The translations under genes were made by a program, and so were the position numbers. A model generated the notes under the pieces. That model did no database searches. It saw only the letters and a program-made list of their open reading frames with translations, and was not told the origin of the DNA. A stretch of 64,000 nt of DNA from Nanobdellati archaeon (GTDB taxonomy: Archaea; EX4484-52; GLR71), in NCBI GenBank assembly GCA_019429005.1, contig JAHYJR010000003.1, positions 62,001 through 126,000 on the forward strand, read 5' to 3'. This document shows, in pieces, positions 53,231 through 62,533 of this stretch (position 1 is its first letter; the number at the start of each line of letters is the position of its first letter).

Positions 53231-53312
53231 AAAAATAATTTAAAAATAAAAAAAGATTCAAAAACCTTTAAAATACCTTTAAAAATTAGTCTCAACTCTC
53301 ACATTTAAAAGC

Positions 53313-54221
53313 CTATTTTATCTCAAGAGTTAAAAAATCGTATGCAAGCAGAGTATTCTTAAACACAGAAGTTGCATCCTTAAGAAGTTCTAATAAAGTA
53401 TCATCACCCTCATTCTGATACCTCCTACTTATATGCGTAAGAATAAGTTGTTTCACACCTGCAAGCTTTGCAACATTTGCAGCATCGAGAGATGTGGAAT
53501 GTCCTCGCTCATCAACATGTTCCATATTTGATGAAAATGTCGCATCATGTATAAGAAGATCTGCACTTTCAGAATATTTTATTACGTTACGACTATACCT
53601 AGTATCACCAGTATATACAACTTTACGACCAGGAATCTCAACAACTATATCTTCAGGACGAATAACTTCACCCTTAAACTTTATTGTCTTACCAGACTTA
53701 AGTTCCCCTACAATAGGACTTGTTTCAAGTCCCAGAGCTTTTGCTTTATCCATATCTGCTTTTTTCCGTAAATCCTCACAAAGTGAATACCCAAGAGATG
53801 GAATGCCATGAAGTGTCTTAAAAGCTATTATCTCATAACCATCACACCTAACAACATCAGCATCCTTAAGCTCAATTGCTTCAACTTCAAAACCCCTATA
53901 ATAATAACCAATATTCAAAAATTGTTCTAAAAACTTTTTTGTTCCCTCTGGACCATATACCAAAAGTTTCTTTTTTCGACCCTCAAGAGACATTGTCTGC
54001 ACAAGACCAAGGATACCCGCAAAATGATCAGCATGCCAATGTGTAATAAAAATCTTATCAATTTTCATAAATTTAAGATTCTTATCCATAAGCTGTCTTT
54101 GAGTACCTTCACCACAATCAAAAAGAATCCGATCACCTTTGAACATAACAAAGACAGATGGTAAATTTCTTTCACGTGTTGGTATACTTGCAGTTGTTCC
54201 AAGAAATGTAACTGTAATCAT
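53313..54221 (-). CDS. rnz: Ribonuclease Z (tRNA 3'-endonuclease)
   Basis: Cleaves the 3' trailer from pre-tRNAs. The 302-residue metallo-beta-lactamase-fold protein starts with TFLGTTASIPTRERN, a hallmark of the family, followed by FDCGEGTQRQL, the zinc motif THWHADHFAG (HxHxDH, about 60-66), TLHGIPSLGY, the YTGDTRYSRN Asp and the final LTHISRRYQ with its His. Length is normal for short-form archaeal RNase Z. Confidence 0.97.
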   Translation of the reverse strand: MITVTFLGTTASIPTRERNLPSVFVMFKGDRILFDCGEGTQRQLMDKNLKFMKIDKIFITHWHADHFAGILGLVQTMSLEGRKKKLLVYGPEGTKKFLEQFLNIGYYYRGFEVEAIELKDADVVRCDGYEIIAFKTLHGIPSLGYSLCEDLRKKADMDKAKALGLETSPIVGELKSGKTIKFKGEVIRPEDIVVEIPGRKVVYTGDTRYSRNVIKYSESADLLIHDATFSSNMEHVDERGHSTSLDAANVAKLAGVKQLILTHISRRYQNEGDDTLLELLKDATSVFKNTLLAYDFLTLEIK

Positions 54222-54313
54222 AATAATATTTTAACACCAAATCTTTTATTTTAATAAGCAAACTCTCACATTTTAACAATCATTTTAAAAAAATAAATAT
54301 ATATAATACAAAA

Positions 54314-54763
54314 ATGGTAAAATACCCACTAGCAGTAAAAAATAAAATCCCAAACCCTGAAGAACAAGATGAATTTGATGAGTCTTGGGAAGCTGTATAT
54401 AGACTTTTGGGTGTTGGAAATTCATTTGATACAGAAAACCACAAAATGCATACATTACCAACAACAAACACAAATACAAAATTCATCAACTACCTTGACA
54501 CACAGACAGATACAATAACAAACATAAAAGAAGACCTTGAATCAATGAACATCTTTGGCTATGAAAGTCAAGATAAAACATACCTTGAAAAACTTGTAAA
54601 AGATATTTCTGAAAATCTAGAATATGGCGAAATCAACAAAAAACAAATTGAAGACGCAAAAAATCTTAGAGACTCACTCAAACAAGAATACATAACATGG
54701 CAAAATAACAATTCACGCAAAGATTTGCACGAAGAAACAAAGGAATGGTATAAAATACGATAA
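54314..54763 (+). CDS. Uncharacterised 149-residue acidic helical protein
   Basis: Begins MVKYPLAVKNKIPNPEEQDE, then FDESWEAVYRLLGVGNSF, a Thr/Asn-rich linker and long charged helices to the end (ISENLEYGEINKKQIEDAKNL). No recognised domain, no membrane helix. TTTTAAAAAA at 54281-54290 lies about 27 bases before the ATG, in line with a leaderless transcript. It is flanked by divergent RNase Z and convergent Trm-G10 genes. Confidence 0.65.
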   Translation: MVKYPLAVKNKIPNPEEQDEFDESWEAVYRLLGVGNSFDTENHKMHTLPTTNTNTKFINYLDTQTDTITNIKEDLESMNIFGYESQDKTYLEKLVKDISENLEYGEINKKQIEDAKNLRDSLKQEYITWQNNNSRKDLHEETKEWYKIR

Positions 54764-54844
54764 AACATCAAAAAAAGCAAACAAATTAATTAAACAGCTA
54801 ATTCTCCGAAAAATACAAAAAACAATCTAAAGTACACTTTACCC

Positions 54845-55837
54845 TTATACCAACTTAAAAAGATAAATGTATTTTGTAAGATTTTTATGTATGTAACTCT
54901 CACATTTTCTAACCAATTTTAAAAAATGAGGTATTTCTATATCGCCCACATTGGTTGATACAGCAGCATAACATCCAATTTTAAGCATATTAGGAATCAA
55001 TAACAAAAATTGTTGCATAAAATCTTTAGGTGTGACATCAAGTTTTGTATTTCGACCATAAGGCAAATCTGTAACAATACAATCAAACTTATCCTTAAAA
55101 GACTTAGATGCAATAAAAGAATCCGCACATAAAATATTATGCTCCAAAATACCATAATGTTTAAGATTAGCTATTGTACCTTCAACCATTACCCTATCAA
55201 GATCAATTCCAGTAATTTTTGCACCAATAAGAGCTGACTCAATCAAAAGCCCACCTGTACCTACAAAAGGATCAATAACAGATTTACCCGAAGAAACTCT
55301 TGCAATGTTACACATAGCTTTTGCAACTTTAGGCTTCAAAGACACAGGATGAAAAAAGGGACGTTTAACAGGCATTCTTTCTGAAAATGACGACACTCCA
55401 AATTCTTTGATAAGTATACCAAAAATCTGTTCACTACCAAAAAGATAAACACGGAAACTAGTCTTTGGATCCTTAAGATTAAACTTATACCCTAAGTTAA
55501 ACAAAAATGCACCCATCTTCTTTTCAATAACACTTCTATCTTGATTTTGTTCGGGATTTATTCTTGTAACTCTCACATTTACAGGTGATTTTATTAGATG
55601 TTGATACATATTAAAATCAACAACATCAAGACCATTCATACCCCCTATACACAGACCAACCTCTCTAGTATGTGACAAGTCAGTAAAATCAATGTTTTCA
55701 GCTATAGATTCAATAATAATTGCATTATCTAAATCCTGCTTAACAGAATACGATATATTTTGCACCTCAAGGCGTGAAAAAAGATCTTCTTTCGCAAGAC
55801 AAAGATTATCTTTTGAAAAAACAATAATATACTCCAT
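54845..55837 (-). CDS. tRNA (guanine(10)-N2)-methyltransferase, Trm-G10/Trm11 type
   Basis: 330 residues: N-terminal ferredoxin-like and THUMP regions (about 1-150) that bind the tRNA acceptor, then a Rossmann methyltransferase with MPVKRPFFHPVSLKPK, DPFVGTGGLLIES (motif I, about 196) and VTDLPYGRN (motif IV, D/N-PPY type, here DLPYG). It forms m2G or m2,2G at position 10. Completes the neighbourhood of tRNA genes with aTrm56, Taw1 and RNase Z. Confidence 0.94.
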   Translation of the reverse strand: MEYIIVFSKDNLCLAKEDLFSRLEVQNISYSVKQDLDNAIIIESIAENIDFTDLSHTREVGLCIGGMNGLDVVDFNMYQHLIKSPVNVRVTRINPEQNQDRSVIEKKMGAFLFNLGYKFNLKDPKTSFRVYLFGSEQIFGILIKEFGVSSFSERMPVKRPFFHPVSLKPKVAKAMCNIARVSSGKSVIDPFVGTGGLLIESALIGAKITGIDLDRVMVEGTIANLKHYGILEHNILCADSFIASKSFKDKFDCIVTDLPYGRNTKLDVTPKDFMQQFLLLIPNMLKIGCYAAVSTNVGDIEIPHFLKLVRKCESYIHKNLTKYIYLFKLV

Positions 55838-56478
55838 ATTTAACCCAGTTCAATACTTTAAAACGTAATTTTATTATATTTACTGCATTTTTAACACTTT
55901 TTAGTTATTTTTTAAGATTTTTACAAACATTATCATATTTTAAATTTTCGGCATAACACACAATAAATCTATAGCTATATATCAATATAAAATTATACTT
56001 AATATACACAGATATTTAATATATTTTTATAAATTTATGAAAGTATAAGATAATACAAATATACAATAATATATTTAGATATTTATACAATTATACAATT
56101 ATACAATTATACAATTATACAATTATACAATTATACAAATATAAACAAAACACAATACATAACTATACACTTATAATAAAATATAATTACAAAATAATTA
56201 TAATACATAATAATAAATTAATACTAATATATTATCATAAAACAATAATCAAAGATAAGTATAAAAGCATATTAAAAAACGAAAGAGATAAATAGATTAG
56301 ATTAATTTAAATATAGGCACTAGGCACTTTAAAAATTTAAAAAAATAAAAAATAAAAAATAAAAAATAAAATTCAACTAAATGAAAACTAAAAATAAAAA
56401 TAATACAAAATTCATGCTTAGACACTAGTAACCAAAAAATAAAAACGATAAATTAAAAACAAAAATTATTAGCAATTT
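55838..56478. other. 641-bp AT desert with 8-bp tandem repeats
   Basis: Almost pure A/T with no gene, no convincing ribosome-binding site and one minisatellite (56083-56138). Other short words such as AAAAAATAAAAAATAAAA near 56340 recur. Unlike the rest of the window the A/C bias of the + strand is weak here. Together with the neighbouring hisD it may mark foreign DNA, an unwinding element or a nucleoid-binding region. Confidence 0.5.
56083..56138. repeat. 8-bp tandem repeat TTATACAA, seven copies
   Basis: Seven exact contiguous copies of TTATACAA from 56083 to 56138, in the middle of the AT desert. Confidence 0.95.
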
Positions 56479-57726
56479 CTATTTTTTTATTCTTATATCT
56501 GCTGCATTTTTATGTCCTTTAAGTCCTTCAAGATCAGCCATTCGGGATGCAATTTTACCTAAAGCAATACAACTATTTTTATCAATCTCTTGATAAGTTA
56601 AAATTTTAATAAAATCTTTAACAGATAATCCTCCAGTATATTTTGAAGCACCATTAGTTGGTAATGTATGATTAGTCCCACTACAATAATCACCAAATAC
56701 TTCTGCAGAATAATTTCCAATAAACAAAGATCCATAATTAGTCAATTCAGAAATTAACTGTTCCTTATCTTTAACTTGTATTTCTAAATGTTCTGGTGCT
56801 CTTCTATTAGCGATTTTAATTGCTTCAGTCAAATTATTAACAAGAACAATTTTACCATTATTCAAAGCGATTTTTGCAACATCTTTAGTTGATAATTTTT
56901 CCAATTGAATTTTTAACTCATTATTAACTTCTTCTGCTAGTTCTTTAGAAGTTGTCAATAAATCACATCTTGCATTTGGATCGTGTTCTGCTTGAGCCAA
57001 TAAATCTGCTGCAATAAATTCCGGATTACCCGTTTCATCTGCAATAATCAAAACTTCGCTTGGACCAGCAATAAAATCAATACCTACAAAACCATAAACT
57101 TCTTTTTTTGCAACAGCAACAAATTCATTTCCCGGTCCAACTATTTTATTTACTTTAGGTACTAATTTTGTACCATAAGCCATAGCTCCTATAGCTTGAA
57201 TTCCACCAATATTAAATATTTTATCCGCACCAGCAATATCTGCTGCAACAATAGTTATAGAATCAATTTTAGGTGAACATACGATTATTTCTTTTACGCC
57301 AGCAACTTTTGCAGGAATCACACTCATCAAAGCTGAAGAAGGTAAAGGATATCTTCCCCCTGGAACATAACAACCCACTTTTTCTATTGGAATTATTTTT
57401 TGTCCAAGTATAACTCCGTCTTTTTTAATTTCGAAATTTTTAAATGTTTTAAATTGTTCTTTTGCAAAAAATGTTATATTTTTGGCAGCTTCCTTAAGAA
57501 TTGAAACATCTTCTGAATTAACTTTTTTATATGCATCTTCAATTTGTTTTTTTGTAATTAAAGTATTTTCTAAATCTAAATTATCAAACTTCTTTGTGTA
57601 TTTATTAACGGCTTTATCTCCATCTGTTTTAACTTCATTTAATATTTGATTTACAACTTCAATTTTTTCTAGTTCTAGATATTCATAATATTTATTTGTT
57701 AAATCATTAGAATTTATTATCTCCAT
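56479..57726 (-). CDS. hisD: Histidinol dehydrogenase
   Basis: Catalyses the last two oxidations of histidine biosynthesis. The 415-residue protein has VGCYVPGGRYPLPSSALMSV, KIVGPGNEFVAVAKKEVYG, IDFIAGPSEVLIIAD, LLAQAEHDPNA (zinc-binding Gln/His), RRAPEHLEI (Glu/His pair) and YCSGTNHTLPTNGASKY, all typical. Alone here with no other his gene. Its codons favour AAA, ATT and GAA in the minus sense, so its + strand text is T-rich, opposite to all other minus-strand genes, and it follows an AT desert: likely acquired late. The bacterial-like motif wording agrees, but donor is unknown. Confidence 0.95.
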   Translation of the reverse strand: MEIINSNDLTNKYYEYLELEKIEVVNQILNEVKTDGDKAVNKYTKKFDNLDLENTLITKKQIEDAYKKVNSEDVSILKEAAKNITFFAKEQFKTFKNFEIKKDGVILGQKIIPIEKVGCYVPGGRYPLPSSALMSVIPAKVAGVKEIIVCSPKIDSITIVAADIAGADKIFNIGGIQAIGAMAYGTKLVPKVNKIVGPGNEFVAVAKKEVYGFVGIDFIAGPSEVLIIADETGNPEFIAADLLAQAEHDPNARCDLLTTSKELAEEVNNELKIQLEKLSTKDVAKIALNNGKIVLVNNLTEAIKIANRRAPEHLEIQVKDKEQLISELTNYGSLFIGNYSAEVFGDYCSGTNHTLPTNGASKYTGGLSVKDFIKILTYQEIDKNSCIALGKIASRMADLEGLKGHKNAADIRIKK

Positions 57727-57826
57727 AGTATTACATTACATTATTGTTATATATAAATCCTTTTATAGAGAATTTCAAAACTATAATTACATATAACAAC
57801 CTTTAAACAACAAAAATAATAACATC

Positions 57827-58621
57827 TCATACAGATTTAATCCAACTCTTAAACAGCAAAGCATCTTGTTCAATAAGGGGACTTTCAGAAATGATTGTAA
57901 CATTATACTGATTTTCATTAAGAATTTCTGCCAAAAGCCTAAAGTCTGGCTCACTTGAAGACAATGGAAGATGATGCTTTTCGTTACCATTCTCATATTT
58001 TATACCAGTCATATGACAATGCAACTGCTTTACACCTATTTTATCAAACTTGTCAAGAATTACCTTAAAATCCTCTTTAGTTTTCAATCCACCATTACCC
58101 CTTGCATGTACATGCGCAAAATCTATAACAGGCGCAACATTTTCACAATCTTCAGTTAATTTTACAATTTCATTAACCGTACCAAACTGTTTCTGACGAC
58201 CCATCGTCTCAATACCAAGTTTAGCTTTACTTTCAAATTGACAACATGCATCCTTTATCATTTTATAAACATCTTGTGCAGGTCGCTCCATATAAAAACC
58301 AGCATGAACAACAACAATTTTAGCACCGCAAATATCTGCAATGTTTAATGTTTCAGCTATAAGATTTTTACTATTTTCAATAACTTTTGGATTTTTTGAT
58401 GCAAGATTAATAAAATATGGTGCATGGCACGACAGAGAAACATCAAATTTGCGCGCAACTTTACCTACTTCTCGTGCAGATTCCTCTGTAAGATAAATAC
58501 GTTTGACAAACTCTAATTCAAGTGCAGACAAACCTAACTTTGACACGCAATCTATTGCATCAGCGGTTTTCTTTCCCTTACAAATAAGCGGAATCCCTGC
58601 AGAACCAATACGAATTCTCAT
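57827..58621 (-). CDS. Endonuclease IV-like AP endonuclease (TIM barrel)
   Basis: 264 residues. Metal ligands of the AP endonuclease 2 family are seen in order: LSCHAPYFINL (about 62-72), VVHAGFYM (about 104), IETMGRQ (Glu about 142), VIDFAHVHARG (about 168-178), LHCHMTGIKYENGNEKHHLPL (in two short blocks, His pair) and SESP near the end. It should incise DNA at abasic sites. An archaeal short version of Nfo (about 280 residues in bacteria). Start ATG 58621 leaderless. Confidence 0.9.
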   Translation of the reverse strand: MRIRIGSAGIPLICKGKKTADAIDCVSKLGLSALELEFVKRIYLTEESAREVGKVARKFDVSLSCHAPYFINLASKNPKVIENSKNLIAETLNIADICGAKIVVVHAGFYMERPAQDVYKMIKDACCQFESKAKLGIETMGRQKQFGTVNEIVKLTEDCENVAPVIDFAHVHARGNGGLKTKEDFKVILDKFDKIGVKQLHCHMTGIKYENGNEKHHLPLSSSEPDFRLLAEILNENQYNVTIISESPLIEQDALLFKSWIKSV

Positions 58622-58723
58622 AGCTTATTATTAGGTTTTAGGTTATATATTTCTTGAGAAATATTACAAAACTTATACTAAACAAAACCAACCTTTTTAA
58701 ATTTAATTCTATGTACACAGATT

Positions 58724-59450
58724 ATGTCTAAAGTCTATTTACTACAAGACGGTGATATTCAACCTAGTGACGATGATGAAATATACGCACCTCTAACAAT
58801 TAAACTGGTAGAATATATTATGGATCCAGCATCAGCTAAATTTAGAAATCTCAAGATAAATATGAATCCACAATACCTATTAATTGACGCAGGTGGACCA
58901 ACAGATACTGTAGAAGACCTTAATACTTAGCTAGAAAAAGCTAAAATCACAAATCAAGATATTAATTAAGTCATAACCACGCACAACCACCCCCAATCAC
59001 GTAGGACTTGCAAAATTTATAGGCGATGAAAATGGCACAACAATATATGGTCCTGATTCAACATACCACAACAGAAAAGGTTTATATTCAGAAAGAACAC
59101 CTGAACATAATTTTAATTGGGACATAACTTTTGTTGACACATCGGGCCACGAAAGTACTAAAGACAGATCTGTAATTGTAACTAAAGATGATGGTTTTAC
59201 AGCAATTGTAGGCGATTTAATGCTTAACAGACTAGAATATGACGAGCCATATAATATAAAACAATGGGAACCAGACAACAGCTCAGACATTAACAACTCA
59301 AGACTAGATATACTTATGGGTTATCCAGACATTACTGAAATAATACCTGGCCATGGTGCACCTTTTAAAGTAAACAGAATTAAAAAAATATCAAAATTAA
59401 AAAACAAAAAAAATATTGAATTTAAGATAAAATCAAAAAAACAATCTTAA
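58724..59450 (+). pseudogene. Metallo-beta-lactamase-fold hydrolase, inactivated by two stops and a frameshift
   Basis: MSKVYLLQDGDIQPSDDD..., then YLLIDAGGPTDTVEDLNT, TAG (58928-58930), LEKAKITNQDIN, TAA (58967-58969), VITTHNHP. At the C5 run 58990-58994 one base too many shifts the frame; in the next frame the sequence continues NHVGLAKFIGDENGTTIYGP, TFVDTSGHESTKDRSV, TAIVGDLML and ITEIIPGHGAPF to 59450. THxHxxH, HES, GD and GHG metal motifs are all traceable, so the gene was a normal MBL hydrolase before decay. Confidence 0.85.
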
Positions 59451-59456
59451 TTTATC

Positions 59457-61394
59457 TCAATCAATCTTTTTAGTATCAATCTTATCTGTAATTTCTTTTA
59501 TAAAAGCATCAACCGATACACCATATGTAACTTTACCCAAACGTGTCCTGACTGTAACTGATTTTTTCTCAATCTCTTTATCACCAACAACTAGCATATA
59601 CGGGATTTTCTGAAGCTGAGCCTCACGTATCTTATACTCAACAGTCTCAGTCCTGAAATCACTCTCAACACGAATACCTAAAGCAGATAATTTAGCAATA
59701 ACTTCTTCAGCATAATCTTGATGCCTATCAGCAATTGTTATCATCTTAACTTGAACTGGCGCAATCCATGTTGGGAATGCTCCTGCATATTTCTCAATAA
59801 GCATAGCAAGCGTTCGCTCATAACAGCCAATAGATGAACGATGTACAACCATAGGTCTTTGCTTAGAATTATCTTTAGCCACATAAGTCATATCAAATCG
59901 CTCAGGTAATGCAAAATCAATCTGTACAGTTATGATAGTATCTTCTTTACCATACACATTTTTAGCTTGAATATCTAATTTAGGGCCATAAAATGCAGCT
60001 TCACCATTGGCCTCAACATAATCAAGTTTAAGATGATCTAAAATAGTCTTCATCATCTTCTGTGATTTATCCCAAGCATCCGGATTATCAATATATTTTT
60101 TCTTATTAGCAGGATCCCATTTAGAGAACCTATACCAAATATCTTTATCAATACCCAATATTTTCATAACTGATGTTATAAAACTAAGAGCCTTCTTAAA
60201 TTCATCCTCAAGCTGTTCCTGCATACAGATGATATGACCTTCAGATAAAGTAAACTGTCTCATCCGTGTAAGACCATGCATCTCACCTGAAGACTCATTT
60301 CTAAACAAACTAGACGTTTCATAATATCTTAAAGGCAAATCTTTGTAACTTCGTTGACTTGATTTATAAATCATAAATTGGAAAGGACATGTCATAGGCC
60401 TTAAAGCTAAAATCTCATCTTTACCATCAATCAAAAACATATCATCTTTATAATGATCCCAATGCCCAGAGATTTTATACAAATCACTTTTTGCCATAAA
60501 TGGTGTTTTTGTAACTTGATATCCTCTTTTTTCTTCTTCATCCTCAATAAATCTCTGAAGAATCTGTATAATCTTTGCACCCTTAGGCATAAGAAGCGGT
60601 AACCCTTGACCTATAGCATCATTAGTTGTAAAAAGTTCAAGCTCACGCCCAATCTTGTTATGATCCCTCTTTTCAGCCTCAGCAATCATCTCAAGATGCT
60701 CTGATAACTCACTTTTTTTAGGAAAAGACACACCATAAATCCTTGAAAGCATCTTATTCTTAGAGTCCCCCTTCCAATATGCACCAGACACTTTAGTAAG
60801 CTTAATAGCTTTCAAAACACCACTTGATGCGACATGAGGTCCACGGCAAAGATCAATAAAATCACCAGATTTATAGAATGTAATTTCTTCACCATCAGGA
60901 ATCACATTGATAAGCTCCACCTTATACTCATTTTTATCTTTCTTGAAATGTGCCAAAGCATCCTTTTTGCTCATTACAATTCGCTCAAAAGATTCATCTT
61001 TTTTAATAATCTCTTTCATCTTAGATTCAATTTTGTAAAGGTCTTCAGGCGAAAAAGGTTTAGCTACATCAAAATCATAATAAAAACCATCTTCAATTGA
61101 AGGACCAATTGTAGGTTTTGCATCTGGATAAAGTGTAATTACAGCCTGTGCTAAAACATGTGCAGTTGAATGCCGAAATATGTCAAGACCTTCAGGAGAT
61201 TTCATTGTGATTATTGATATCTTTGTATCGCCCATAATCTTATGTGTCATATCAACAAGGGTGCCATCAATCTTTCCAGCAACAGCAGCTCTCGCAAGAC
61301 CCTCACCAATCGATAATGCCACATCTTTGACTGTTGTGCCCTTAATGACTTTAATCTTAGAATTATCCGGAAGTATTATTGTAATATTGCTCAT
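59457..61394 (-). CDS. thrS: Threonyl-tRNA synthetase, bacterial type
   Basis: 645 residues. TGS domain (1-60), editing domain of the bacterial/eukaryotic SAD type with HSTAHVLAQA and DLCRGPHV (HxxxH ... CxxxH), class II core with LALRPMTCPF, LRYYETSSLFRNE (motif 2), EAAFYGPKLDIQ, and motif 3 HRSSIGCYERTLAMLIE, then the anticodon-binding domain (from VQVKMITIADRHQ). Many archaea use a different, D-aminoacyl-tRNA-deacylase-like editing domain; the SAD type suggests ancient transfer from bacteria, as in other DPANN archaea. Upstream of the ATG there is a RBS-like AAAGTGAT. Confidence 0.97.
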   Translation of the reverse strand: MSNITIILPDNSKIKVIKGTTVKDVALSIGEGLARAAVAGKIDGTLVDMTHKIMGDTKISIITMKSPEGLDIFRHSTAHVLAQAVITLYPDAKPTIGPSIEDGFYYDFDVAKPFSPEDLYKIESKMKEIIKKDESFERIVMSKKDALAHFKKDKNEYKVELINVIPDGEEITFYKSGDFIDLCRGPHVASSGVLKAIKLTKVSGAYWKGDSKNKMLSRIYGVSFPKKSELSEHLEMIAEAEKRDHNKIGRELELFTTNDAIGQGLPLLMPKGAKIIQILQRFIEDEEEKRGYQVTKTPFMAKSDLYKISGHWDHYKDDMFLIDGKDEILALRPMTCPFQFMIYKSSQRSYKDLPLRYYETSSLFRNESSGEMHGLTRMRQFTLSEGHIICMQEQLEDEFKKALSFITSVMKILGIDKDIWYRFSKWDPANKKKYIDNPDAWDKSQKMMKTILDHLKLDYVEANGEAAFYGPKLDIQAKNVYGKEDTIITVQIDFALPERFDMTYVAKDNSKQRPMVVHRSSIGCYERTLAMLIEKYAGAFPTWIAPVQVKMITIADRHQDYAEEVIAKLSALGIRVESDFRTETVEYKIREAQLQKIPYMLVVGDKEIEKKSVTVRTRLGKVTYGVSVDAFIKEITDKIDTKKID

Positions 61395-61657
61395 AAAAAA
61401 TCACTTTTATCTATAATTATATTTCTAATACTAATAGAACTAGTTATATTTAAATTATATATAGGATGAACTAAAGAAACCACTGATTCAAATTTACCGT
61501 ACTGTAAAGCATCCACCCATAAAAACCAATTAATAGTTAGATATTTAGCTTTATAAATGTTTTTAAAATTAAATAAAAGAAAAAGATATTAAGATTCACA
61601 CAAACCTATACTTTAAAAAAAATTAAACGGTTTATTAAAAATAATCCTTAAACAAAC

Positions 61658-62518
61658 CTATTTTTTAAATTCCTTATCAAAAGAAGCATCAACACGTTTC
61701 TGATATTCATCAATGTCCTCATCAGTCAAATGCTTAAATCTCTTCTGAGCACGCAAATAATCCTTAACAGGTACACCCTTAGGCTTATGAGTTAAAGTCT
61801 TTTCACCATCAATAATCTCAAACAAGGACCACATCTTACTTTCAACTGCAAGCTTTGCAACGTCAACAGTCTTTGATGACTCAAAATACCATCCGACAGG
61901 ACACGGTGCATGGATATGAACATATTTAGGACCCTTGATGCTAAGTGCTTTTCTAATTTTCATTTTTAAATCAGCCGGAAATGCAATTGATGCAGTTGCA
62001 ACATAAGGCAGATTATGGGCAACAGCAATAGCAGGCACATCTTTTTTCCATTGAATCTTACCTTTACTTACTAAACCCGATGGTGTTGTAGTAGTTGACG
62101 CACGCCATGGAGTTGAACCAGATCTCTGTATACCTGTATTCATATATGCCTCATTATCATAACAAATTACAAGAACATCTTGACCACGCTCCCAAAGACC
62201 GCTTACAGCCTGAAAACCAATATCAAGCATACCACCATCACCGCCTAAAGCAATAACAGCCGTTTTATCATTACCTTGAGCAATAAGTGCTTCCTTAACA
62301 CCAGATGCAACAGCTGCCGCATTTTCAAATGTTACATGTATCCATGGAACTTTCCAAGATGTCATAGGATACTGACTTGTTGTAACTTCAATACACCCTG
62401 TAGCATTACATATAACAATATCTTCACCTGTAGCTTCAAGAAGAGTCCTTATAGCAATCGCTGGACCGCATCCAGCACAAGTGCTATATCCCGGTGCAAG
62501 TAAACTTTTATCATCCAT
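61658..62518 (-). CDS. porB: Pyruvate:ferredoxin oxidoreductase, beta subunit
   Basis: Binds thiamine diphosphate and the proximal [4Fe-4S] cluster. The 286-residue protein has CAGCGPAIAIRT (two cluster cysteines, about 13-16), CNATGCIEVTT (third), GGDGGMLDIGFQAVSG and CYDNEAYMNTGIQRS (thiamine-diphosphate/Mg2+ site, GDG..NN-like) and CPVGWYF (fourth Cys). Together with the alpha, gamma and delta subunits it oxidises pyruvate to acetyl-CoA. It is the last gene of porCDAB, 15 bases after porA. ATG at 62518 (MDDKSLL) chosen over 62527. Confidence 0.95.
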   Translation of the reverse strand: MDDKSLLAPGYSTCAGCGPAIAIRTLLEATGEDIVICNATGCIEVTTSQYPMTSWKVPWIHVTFENAAAVASGVKEALIAQGNDKTAVIALGGDGGMLDIGFQAVSGLWERGQDVLVICYDNEAYMNTGIQRSGSTPWRASTTTTPSGLVSKGKIQWKKDVPAIAVAHNLPYVATASIAFPADLKMKIRKALSIKGPKYVHIHAPCPVGWYFESSKTVDVAKLAVESKMWSLFEIIDGEKTLTHKPKGVPVKDYLRAQKRFKHLTDEDIDEYQKRVDASFDKEFKK

Positions 62519-62533
62519 AAATATCACAAATTT

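Noticed and set aside
55838-56478. Replication origin
   Set aside because: AT-rich with repeats, but no origin-recognition boxes, far from the Orc1/Cdc6 gene, and no change in strand bias on its two sides beyond hisD itself.
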